Source: Paragonimus skrjabini miyazakii
Taxonomy: Eukaryota; Platyhelminthes; Trematoda; Plagiorchiida; Troglotrematidae
NCBI GenBank assembly: GCA_014338405.1
Contig: JTDE01000969.1
Coordinates: forward strand, 34,418-98,417
Length of the DNA stretch: 64,000 nt
Direction: 5' to 3'
The notes beneath the pieces are model-generated. The model was not told where the DNA came from, searched no databases, and saw nothing but the letters and a program-made list of their open reading frames with translations. Each line of letters begins with the position of its first letter. Positions within the stretch are counted from its first letter, which is position 1. The position numbers and the translations under genes are program-made. Below, in pieces: positions 13,601-25,600 of this stretch.

Positions 13601-16600
13601 AGCTGGGTACATTAAGAGACAGTCATAAAATGGGTAACACGTTCATAGTAACCTTTCATCTATGTGTAAATGCTGTGTAGTTATGGGATATATTTATCTT
13701 ACAATTCCACCTGACTGAAACAAACGCCAGTTTAATTTGAATGTGTTTTATCTGAGGGGAAATTTTAGATTATTATTTACTACTGAAATGTTTAATGAAC
13801 AGTTTACTAATATGCATTTTCCAGGTATATTACACTTTCGCTAACAAACAAACAATTATATCAGAAAAGACTTACTCTTGGAGAGGCGAGTTTTTGAATA
13901 CGATCTATTTCTGAAGGATGAATCACCTCATACCACATTACGATTTTCGGGTTTGGATGTAAAATTTCTTCTTTCACAGGTCCAATTTTGTAATACGGAT
14001 GGGGAACAGAGTAGCGACAGTAAGTAGTGTTTGACGGCGGTGTAGGGAACAACATTTCGCCCCGACATAAAGCCTGATATGTTTCGGTTTCTTGGTCAAA
14101 CTTTGACAGAGCTATCATTAAAATTGATTGAAAGTAAAGAAACATGAGAATGCAGTACACAAGCTAAACAAAGAAGAGAAATATAACACAACAGTGAGTT
14201 TTGAAATTTTGGGGAAGGTTTCGCCTTAAAATACGACAAAGTCTAAAATTGTTGTCATGTAAACAAATATTGTTTGCTTCAAATTTTTCGCAGCTTGCGG
14301 ACTGCTATACCATATATAACAAAGCTAGCCAGGAATTCTGGTCGTTCAATGGAAAATTGTGTCGAAATAAGTAGCAACTATTCTGTTGGACGCATAACGC
14401 AACAGTAGTTCGTTTGACCTTCACTTACTCTAGTTAAGCCAGCCGATTAACTGAATAACACACTCGTCTAGTATGTTTTAAAGAGACACANNNNNNNNNN
14501 NNNNNNNNNNNNNNNNNNNNNNNNNNNNNNNNNNNNNNNNNNNNNNNNNNNNNNNNNNNNNNNNNNNNNNNNNNNNNNNNNNNNNNNNNNTTCTCTGTTT
14601 CATTGCTAACCGGTGAGCACACTCTGATGTTCCGATCTGTCAGTATGTCGATCTCGTAATCAGAAGGACAAACATAGTGCCCTATCCAAAAGGTTTATAC
14701 TACCTAATAACTGTGAATATTATTTCATTGAAACCTCGTCACAGTATACTGTTGAGATGACTTGAACATATAATTATCTTAACTGCTTTGAGGTGAGATG
14801 TTTTCATCTCCATGTTCAACAGAGAATGGAATACTGTCTGGGTAGATTTTGATGTCAAGTACTGAAGTATGTTGTTCAAGCTCTGCACAAACTACAGTGT
14901 ACCTTTTGGTGGAGGTACGGGTCCGATAATGCCCTCTCCACGTTGAATTCTGTCACGGTAGAATTCTTCATTATCCATGCTTCTCCGATGGTTTGGATCT
15001 GAAATTAAGCGGAAAAAGTTAGATAACGCTTCCATACAGAGTTCATCATGCCAAACAATTGAACAGTTACAAGAGGGCTCGACAGAGGCGCTTACCTTGT
15101 TCAAGAATTAATCGTGTTACGTTAAGAGCCTCTGCGTATCTTCCTTGCTGTCAAAAAAAATAAACACATGCCAGTAGTACACAAGTTAAATGTATAAGGG
15201 AGATTCTAAGAGGAATCAAAGGGAATGAAGCTGTGAGTGAGAATCAAGGTCTATAGTTTAACTACTTAGTATGCATATGTTTGTGGTTAGGTAACTGAAT
15301 ATCATAGAGTAAGTTTGGTTTCGGGTGAATGCACGGAAAATATAAGATGTGTGACATGATTCAGTGCGTAACTCTGTAAAAACTTTCACTTTTTGTTAAC
15401 AATTAGGTTTTTCCGTGAAATGGTTAGTGTGATTTCTAAACTTTGTGCTCATCAGTCTCACCTCTCTTTGTACGTACAGAAGCCGAAGGTCACCTCAAGG
15501 TGTTCGACGGTAGGTTGGCCTATTTGATATTAATCAGATAGAAACGATGGCAGATAACTGAAAATTGATGGCATCTAACCGAAGAATGAATGAAAAACAC
15601 CAAAACAATTGCAGATGAATTGGTGACTAAAGCTATGAGGGCTTGTATTTGGTTCGGTGTGTACGGTTATGGTGCTCTTCCGTAAATGGATATTCTTTCT
15701 CTGAAGTCATCACTTATAGATAGTAATGTTGTATGATTCACAGAGTGGCTACTGAATTGAAAGACAGATGCTAGGAAAACTGAAGACAGCTCTCACGGAC
15801 GACATAAAGCTCAAACGTCCTGTGCTAGACGCGTCAACAAAAAGTTACATTACTTCAAACGGAAAGGAGGACACGATATCCGTGCAAAATAGGGGCAGTG
15901 TAAACGATAAAAAGTGCAGGTACAATCGATACCACAATGTTATACTTAGAACAAGGGCGATACCTAGGCAAATCAGGACCCAAGTTGAATCCCTCACTAC
16001 AATGCTAGTGAAAACATAATCAATAAAATGAATGCTACATAAAGCCCTAGTTATATATATTATCGGAGGGTAAAACAACAGATAGGCACTAAATTGGCTC
16101 CGCAGATTGGGATTTACAAGCAACAAGGAGCCCTCGATAAGGGCTAGCAAGCAAGCACAAAACCAGTTAGTCAGTACCTTTGGGCTGTGCACGCATGTGG
16201 ATGAAAAATATATCGGCCATCTAATAGACAACTTATTTGAAGAAGGGTGTGTGGGAACAAACCGGTTTGTGTTTGTATGGCGTTATCCTTGGTCCACAAG
16301 CCGATAGACAACCAAAAGTACACATCCTATAGATCTGGAATGTCACCAAGTCATGCGTGATAAACACTGTTTGGATCGAGAGGATCAACAGTGGAATCAG
16401 GCTATGTTTGGAAGTTCACCAAGGAAACTCTGGAGAAATCATTTGTTCTAGACGAGACACACACGGATTGGAAAAGTTAGGGTAATTTTCCATCCAGTTG
16501 TGAGAATCCGTAATGATTACATTCCATCATTAGGTATTTTCATACATCTTGCAAAGGCGATTCAGAAACATACAATTTTTCCTCTTCAGTGGATATGCTG

Positions 16601-19600
16601 TTTGATTCATTAGTGCATGTGTTCTGGTGTATTTGGTGTGTACCATCTCATGGTACTTAACTACCCAAATGACCATTACATGGGGACAGGCATCCTCAAA
16701 CTGCCGAGTTAATAAGTTGACATTGCTCAACACAACTGTTTTCCATTAGAACTCCAGTAGTTTCAGCTATTTCTCATTAGTATTTGTTAGGATCCTCACG
16801 CTTTCCGCTAGAGCGTGAACTACCTCGTTTCGACACTGTGAAAGCACCAGTGCTTGTGGATTTTGTTCAATTACTAGGCTACTGACTTCAAGAGTCATTT
16901 GGAGAAGTTGTCTATCTGCGACAGAGAAAGACAGTTAGACAATGAGTCGCTTGATTCAGAGGCAATAATAATCTTTGACTTATCATGTTCTTTTAGGCGC
17001 AATGCCCATTAGACTGATCTTTCTCTCGGACGCTTCGCAGTTGTACTCCAATCTGAGGGCTTGTGACCAGCTTTTGCGTGAAATCATTGACCTAACAAAT
17101 ACGGTCTGTACTTGTCCAGCTCGCAACTAATTGCCAAAGATTTATTTTCACTAGATTTGTGCTACTGCCCCAGCGACGTTTTGGTTTATAAGCGTCGGAT
17201 GAAATTGAAACATTTGTGCTCTGAGTTACCTCGCATATACATATATGACTAGATGGAATGGGCATATATATACTGTTGAGCAGCTCGAGATTTGACTACC
17301 TCTACGTTGAATAACACATAGCAAGTTGCAGCACTTGAATTCAGATAGAAACTTCTGGCCAACTCTTCTCGAAAAGAAGTGTTAGACCCGGGTTTTGTGC
17401 CTGTGATATATTATCATCAGTGTCTAACCTTCGTCATAACAGGGATTAAAACTCCTGCCACGCTTTGATGAAGAAACCACTGTGCTGCTGAGCTCATTAG
17501 ACACGACCAACTTACTATATCTGAATACTCGATCACTTTTCCCTGTGAATAGTAATGAGGTTAGCCGACTATCTCGAAGAGAGACAGTTTCTGTCTCTTA
17601 ACTTCAGTCGATAGTCCTACCTAAAAGTTTTGAGTAGGTTGGTGATTTTGACTTGTCTCGGGAGTGTTAATCACAAGGTTATCGACCGGACTAAACAAGG
17701 CAGTTACAGTTTTTCCTACTAAGATGTTCAGGCAACCTGACCATCGCAACCAAAAGTGGTTGGGCGTTCAGCCTTGATAATTTGGTCATGCCCAGTGTGT
17801 ACTAAATGGCACAGTACTCAACACGGTTTTCTCTTAAATGCGTGGTCGGGTTTTTAACTCCAGCCATGACAAGGATATGCACTAATGACAAGATCTAACA
17901 AGGGTCAAACTCAAGTCTAACGCTTACTTTCAAGAAGGGTCGACTGAAGAGTCTTTGCGAATGCAACAGCTATGTTCATTTGTAATGTTCAAATTACAGG
18001 CATAAAATTGAGAGAAATACTGGGGGTGTTAAATAGATTCACTAAGTTCAGCGAAGAATAAAGCTCACAAACAATTGTTTCTGAACACACAAAGCTAGGC
18101 TGAGTTGGTAGATTTTGAACATTCCGGACACCCAAAGGAATGCTAAATCGGAATGACTTAATGGGATTCAGAATGTACGAACCAGATCGACAACACGACC
18201 TTGATCAGGGTATGGCTGGTAGCTGAGGAAACTGTTTCAGGAACACTGATATACTCTGTTTATATGAACTACTGCACTCCTTTAGGCAGATATTCGTACA
18301 TTTTTAGCAAACAAACACCTGTGGATTATGCCATGACAAAAGTTTCCACGTAAGTCAATAAATACGATTTGGAGTTAGTCTGGGAGGCTGATGTCATTTG
18401 GTCGAAGGTATTGGTAGCTTCATCGTTAGAGTGATTAGACGATTTTCGACCACATAACATGGTAGTTTTGTTGACCGTATCAATTGTTGTGTTGCATAGT
18501 GCTTGATGTGGTCACATCCGAATTAAATTCCATGTGAACACTATTTTTCCACAGTTTCCAGGCTTCCTTACGACGGATTTTGTATAGTGTATCTTTTTAT
18601 AAACATTCTAGGGGTAATCATTGGATTGTAGAATGGAAGTGATCGAAGCTAATTTGTCTGTATGACTTTCCATTGTGAAGAATCATCTTACTCACATACA
18701 CGAAGTATTCTTTTATTGCGCCTCCACGTTAAGTTAGCGTACAACTACAGGGATTTAAATATTAAACGAACCGTGTGGATTTTTTTAACAAAGGCTCTTT
18801 TAATCTGACCATCTTCTCAGAGACTTATGAGTATATTCACAAACGGCCGACAGTTGTTTACCACAAATTCACAATTACCGTTCAAACTAAAGTGAAAGCT
18901 ATTTATTTACTGTATTGGTTTATTTGTTATCCGTTTTGATTGACTGAATATTGACGTATCCTTGATGAGACGCACTTAATATGACATCTATACAGTCTGT
19001 AGCTAACTATTTGTTAATTCATAGCGGAAATGATTACGTGATTATGCACACGTGATGGTCGATATCCCTATCAATTCCTGCGGCTTTCAAGAAGTGATCA
19101 CTATAAGGTGGAATCGAATGGATTGTCCATTGCTACGCAACTTATGAAACAATTGTATTGATCAAGAAAATAAAAGCTGATAGAAAATTTCTCTTAGAAT
19201 ATCAGCTGAGCGAGACAAAGTGGTGGCGATTCGTGAACAGTAATTGAAAATGCACAGAAAGAATCACGTCGGTGGCAAGACTGCTTTGGTTTAGGTCACC
19301 AAGAATTTCCAAAGAATACTTTGTGAAATGTGTCTGAAATTTTCGTTTTAGTAAATTTAGGAAAAGCTGTATGCCAGCGTGCATCTTTGGTAGACGATAA
19401 GATTGACGTATTGATGATTCACATTACTTTAACTGAGGGGAAGTAAATTTCATTTTTTGTTCATTAGAGGAATTACGAGAAGTTTCCTTGAATCTTTGAT
19501 GAAGATTGCTACTCTTTTTCCATTTATTTTCCTCTTTTTTCTACTATTGTTTCACCGATTGGTGCTGATGACGTACGGGGAGTCGTGACCGCATACGAAA

Positions 19601-22600
19601 GGTAACTTGTGACTCAACGTCCTACTGCTGTCCATTCAACAGCTAGGCGTTTCTGTACCATGTTGTTATTTTATAAGAATTATTTATTTCGTAGTAGCTT
19701 CTATCCATGGAGGAACGACGTTTTTAGTTGGATTGAAGAAGGTAACACTCTTAAAAGATTACAAGTGATTTTTTTCGGAGATGCACTTTTTCTTAATCAG
19801 CCAAAGCTTAGTGCGATAAAAGTCTAATGTTTCATCGGGGGTTTCGCGGTCCCATCAGTAATTTTATCAGCTTGTGTCGGAAAAGTACGCACTAGACTCG
19901 AATTTACTCTGATTAGTGCATGTCAGTTAAGCTTACCCTTGTCACGCAGGGTTTTACCTTCATGGAACGATGTTGCTGATCACGGCGTCATTCACATTAC
20001 ATCAGAGGATCGAATTTTAATACGTAACCGCATAAACATATTAGCTTGTAAGTAATGTCCGGGTTGTCCGATTATTCCGAGATGAAACACAATTGACACC
20101 TACTAATTGCAATGGGTGACCTCGAAAGTAGGAGCTCTTGCCAAGTTGTAATTATAGAAACAAGACAACTTGCCTATCAGTAAATACGAGAGTCCGACCG
20201 AGGTTCAATTCCCAGTTGTGGTAAGAACGGATCCTATCAATAAGTTATAACATGGACGAAACTCGAGGCCAGCATTTCTTTTCCACAGAAGCCGACTAAG
20301 ATGTCGTTGCTGAAATGAAACCTGTATTCAGTCGTGAATTGTTGCCAAATCTTGCCTCGTTTACTGCACCCATTGTACTTCTCAAGTGATATTCAAAACG
20401 TCTTCTAGCCCTGAGAACGATGGGTAAAATATTCTAGAGGCTACATATTGTCGTATGTATTATACTTGGAAAGTAACAACAGAACTCTTCGTAAACCCCG
20501 ATTGTCAAAGTTAAAGATGACTACTGATGGTAAAGCAGAATTATACATTCGTTAAACACCCCAAAAACAAATCTGTTGGGGCTTATCGTTTTAATGCTTA
20601 TAATCATTCACTGTGATATAAAATGTACTTTGCTTAAGTTGATCTATTTCCCATGTGCAAAGATCATAGTGTATCTGATTTAAACCTTAGGTGCCATGAA
20701 ATCCGAAGGTTTCGAATTTTCGGAAATTTGAACGAATGCGAACGTTAATTTTGGGATTACAAACGGATCACCTAAAAGTACTAGCATTTTACACGTTTTG
20801 AACAATGCTGTGATATTGTCAGTTGAGAAACTATCAAGACTACAAAAGTGAAAATTATTCCAACAGAACATGCCAAAATTTAAGAGCGGAGTATAAATGA
20901 TCATAATAAATAACTGGTCATAATAAAATTGCTCTCACTCTTCCCAAGGAGTAGGCCAAATGATCTAAAATTTCTGTGGTCGTCGGCTGAACTTCATCTG
21001 GAATGGCAAAATCAAACCCTTGCTCTGGTTCAACGGTTTGTGCCTCTTTGTAATGTTCTGAATGTCCCATTTCCTTCTGTTCTTTGGCTTTCTTTAATTC
21101 CTCCCATAGTCGATTGTACGCAACGCGGAACCATTCTTCTGCACGTGCAAATTCTCCCAGTTCGTAAGCTTGCTGACCCAGATTGAGGCATTGGGAAGCT
21201 TATGAATGAAAAGTAGAGCGAAATTTTTGATTGCTTCTCAATTAGGTTCCTTTAGTTGTTGAGCTACGTGATATTCATGTCATTTTATCGTCAAGTTTTC
21301 CATAAGCCTTTAAGAGAGCGTACTCAATTAGGAAAAATAATTTCACTAAAACTGGAATGTTATGTTGACAAGGTGTGCATATCAGGTGAGGTAATGAAAA
21401 TTTTTTCCGGACTCACATCTGGTATTCCATCGAATGCTACAAGTCTGATAGAAAAAATATACGGTGACGTACACCTGAAGGTGTATATCTTTTATACCCC
21501 GCTTGATGCATACTTGGAGTTGAATAGGGTTGATGACAAGGTGGTTAATCTGACACTTACGTAAGAATGTGGATGTTTACAGTAATGTGATCTGTAACTA
21601 TATATTTAGGTTCAGCGGTGCAGAACAGTCACTGTTTGTATAAGAAACACTGGAGAAACACAACCGCTGCATAAACCAACATAGCATCCTATTCACTAGG
21701 ATATTTGTGTCGAGACAAAGTCAGTATCATAAACAATAAGTTCAAGGTCATGCTATCGAAAGTTCATCGTCCTTGTTTTGCATAAAAAGTGTGACTCATC
21801 TAATTGGCCAAACAAATTGGTATTCCGTGGCGTCAGTGAAGTGGTTACAGGGTAACAAAAACGAACACTTGGCGCAGCTGTCAGTTCTGTCATTCGTTTG
21901 TTACTTCTAATTTGTTGGTATAGTGTTTGCACAATGTATTTCATGATTTATACATAGGCGCGGTACAAAATTGTGGAGTTAAACTGACATCCTGTTGAGC
22001 TAAATTAACTGTTCTCGCATCTACATGTATAACAGGCTGGAACGGAAGAGCTTTGTGGCTGATTGATGAGATATAAGTAGGCATAATGCCATGTATCAAC
22101 CCAAGGTTCTGGTAGTGACATTCAAATGGGGGACAGTGGTACAATAACCGATTGGTTAACTCGAAGAAGGAGCGTTGATTAGCTAAAGTTACACCAATGG
22201 TTGTAGTCTGGAATTAGTAGAAGTGGTTCGAGAAATGAGCTCCGCAAGTGTGCAAACTGTTGAACTTGTTAATTACTAGATGTTTTGGTTGTGTGGTGGA
22301 ATGGATTCCAACTATTTACGTTGACTTACACCTAGGGCTAAAATTACTCGTACTCCTCAGCTAATGGCAGATTTCATAGGCGTTTCACGCTATTGCCTAT
22401 GCTGAGAGCCTTTCCCACTAGAAAGTGAACCAATGAATTACTGATGATGGTCAACAGTCCATGTCCACGTAGATAATAGGGTAAGCACGAACTCGAAGAA
22501 CAAACCAAGAGGAAGGGTAATTTGAGAAACGGTGAGCTGTCAAAGTATCCAGTGTGACTAAAAGGCATCCGAAGACTTGAATGAAACTTTACGGAATGTT

Positions 22601-25600
22601 CAATATTTAGTTGGGTGTTTTTAAAAATGCTTGCCCGAAAATGACGTTTGATTTCCAAGCACGATACTAGCTAATCCCTTCACAATACGTGTAAATTGTG
22701 GACATCCAACAAACAGAAGGGGATTTTTGATCAGGTTGTTTAACGGAAAAGGCTAGAGTCAGGTGTGAGTGGCAAAGGGAATGTTCATGCCAAACACTTG
22801 TTCTTATGTTTAACACTGTTGACAGAAGTTCAAAACTCGGCACGAGAAGGTAATGCGAATTAATTCAGCACCTAAATTGAATTTTCTCTTGGAGCAACCA
22901 GAAAATTTGCATAAAATTTAGAAAACAAAAGTAGAGGCAAGTTTTACACTGGAACAACTTGGAATCCCAGTGGAAATTTATTTCTGCTCAAGACCGCTAC
23001 TCAATTTCTTTCCAAAGGATGACAGGACATCTCAGCATCATATGGGATCTTGGGCGTTGCAATAAGAACTGTACTATAGGCCGGATATTCACGGGACCTG
23101 AGCCCCACTAAACACGCCTAGGATTGCCTAGAATAAGGAAGTAAACCAACCTAGATCGTCAGCCAAGTTGGCGGGCGCAAGTTCGCTTTACTTTACACGT
23201 ACAACGAAATACCGAGCTTTTCTGCTAACTGGTTGAAGTCGTGCGACACACTGTAGAAGAACTATTTACGGTGGGTAGCAAGAACAGGCGGTTTTGAATG
23301 CAAGACTTATCAGTAAGTTACCGTTTGACAAATGGGATGGCAACATCTTCTTGAGCTTCACTATCAATGGACATGTAATGCACAAAACATTTGCATGGTT
23401 CAGTTAATGATGTAATGGTTCGCGAAAATGCTTTTTGTCTCAGGTGTAAGATGCGTGTGACTATTTATCCACATTGATCAACTTTTAGCATAATGCAACT
23501 TAATTCAAGTGTATTTGGATGTTTTAAACATGATCGGAAAATCAAAAAATGAATTAGAAGCATCGACTTGTTCGACGGAAAGGTCTGGAAAACATTCAGA
23601 CTAAAAGTTAGCTGTTTCTAAGCAAAAGGTTGTTCAAAATAACTTCAAGTTGACCCTAAACTTATACTCACAAATATATAATTGAAACAAAAGCATTCCA
23701 GAAGTTAATTCCATTTTTGGTAACTTACCTTGGTCTCAGGCGGTTTTGAATTCTGAATTAAACATGTGTATTTCAGGCAGAAGCCATATAGAGGCAGAAA
23801 TAAATTATACAAAGTTTGTGGAACGAGCAGTAATAAATTTAACCTGAGTTCAAACATTTAGTTTTGTTTACTTTCATTTATTTTTATTGTCTATTAAAAG
23901 TTACTCACGGATCCCAGAGAGAAATAATTGTTTCATGATTTTTGGATTTGACTCGTAGTTACAATCTCCGTTATCGCCAGGATATCTGGACTTTGATTAT
24001 TTCACCAGAACAAACATATACCCTCACGACAGTGAAAGGGGACAAAATTCAATGAGAATTTTTTTATATTGTAAAAATGCGGTTGATATGAGGTAGCAAA
24101 ATTAGTCAGTAACTACCGAACAAGCTTACGCACAATTACGGTAAACTCAGTCTTAACTTGGGGGTTGTTGGACTGTTGGGATAAACCGCTCACGAGTAGG
24201 TGGTTGTGAGATGGTTACCGTATTATACAACAATATCTGGAGTATCCGTTTATAATGTTTACAATGCACTCGAACTATCTATAAATAAACTTGAATTTCT
24301 ACACTAGAAGCTGTAAAAAGTAGCCATCTTTGAATAGTATAGAACATTCTAGTTTGGACATTCCTCAAGTTCAGTTACTATGGAGATATTGTAGCCATTC
24401 TACAAAACATATGTAAATTAGATTACTTTAAAAACGGTTTGTTTCACGTTTGGATCTAACCACACTTGAAAATGCAGAGCACAGTATGCAAACTAGAGGA
24501 AATCTCCTGGAGATTTCGGAATGAGAACTGACCACCAAATTCATTGCATAGTGTATAGAAGAATTTATAGCTTGTAAATAAACACACAGTGGTTATAAGT
24601 TTGTTGAGAAGAATGGAATCCAAACTCAATTTGGTACGTAACTCTTCTGCTAACACCTTGATGTGAAGTTTATGATGATATATTTGAGTACAAATACCCA
24701 ACCGGTGGGAAGTCGTGTACGTTTGTGAGCCAATACTGAGAGACTTAATTAGTGGTTATTATGGGCAACCAGGAAATCCTCTCCGATTGACAGTGGTATG
24801 TTGTCATTCCCGTCACCTTTTCTCCGACCACACCACCGTCTCTTGTAGTACAAGCAACCACCTTCTCACGGTGTGTGACAATTTCAGAAACAGTACTTAG
24901 AGCGTTCGCCCTTAATGGACATTTGATGCAGAAACGTTTGAGAATCTTTGCATCAACTTTTCTTAACGTCTTTTCAAAGCAAACGGATCAACAGTTACAT
25001 GAATTATTTAACAAGCCACACATCAACTTTCCAACTGTCACATTAGTTCACTGGTTGCTGTTATGACGATGGAAAACAAACGGCTAAACGGGGTTAAATC
25101 TTTTACATGCTTTTGCTTAAGTAACTTGTGACTTCTGTTGCAACAAACAGTGAATTCCAATTTGTAACGCAGCTGGTTAGAGATCAGATACATTTTTGAT
25201 CAATTGTGTACATTCATCTCGGTGAATAGCGATCACAACTAGGAGTGTCGCTCAGTTTACTCACAATCGTGTCCTACCGAGATTTTCTGTCTCACATGTA
25301 ATCTATCAGCTCACTTGCAGTTGCGGTGACGTCTATATCGGCAGAATAGATCGGTGCCTACGACAAAGAATGGCTGAACACGTGCCTAAGTGGTTAGTGC
25401 GTGCCATGACGCAACAGGTGATGGCAACAGAGCGATTTTAGATGAGACCCAACTGTGAAAAGTCAGGGCTTTGGCTGGATTCGAACCAGCGACAAAAACA
25501 CCATGCCTCAACGCGGTAAGCGTTCTACCAGTTGAGCTACGAAGCCACGTCAGGAGCTCGAAAATTTCACATTTGGACTCGGTTACCCACCCGTCCCACT

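Larger units (their letters stand above)
7205..13875 (-). other. P4HA intron 5, host of the Ty3/gypsy fragment
   Basis: This 6.7-kb intron contains the unclassified repeat copy 9808-10011, the gypsy pol remnant and its 3' LTR, in sense opposite to the gene. It also contains a 12-bp-arm hairpin (7663-7674 with 7678-7689, loop of 3, one mismatch). The rest, 7690-9800 and 12435-13875, holds nothing I recognise. Confidence 0.7.
15148..20938 (-). other. P4HA intron 2, holds several repeats
   Basis: This 5.8-kb intron holds repeat copy 2 (16315-16510) and SINE copies at 17355-17510, 17783-17998 and 19871-19970. A local hairpin with AGAGACAG/CTGTCTCT arms and a 3-nt TTT loop lies at about 17583-17601. 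No exon is missing here: exon 2 to exon 3 reads AYSLGR|QGRYAEAL in phase 0. Confidence 0.7.

Noticed and set aside
14100..14111. Exon 5 acceptor at 14101 (AAAG|TTT)
   Set aside because: It would start in phase 0, but exon 4 ends with one carried base. ATAG|CT at 14111 is the only nearby acceptor that fits.
25467..25546. A functional tRNA gene
   Set aside because: The T arm and box B are good, but no acceptable anticodon stem-loop with U33 forms and the acceptor has a mismatch. It sits inside an insertion with a target-site duplication, so it is a SINE head or tRNA pseudogene.
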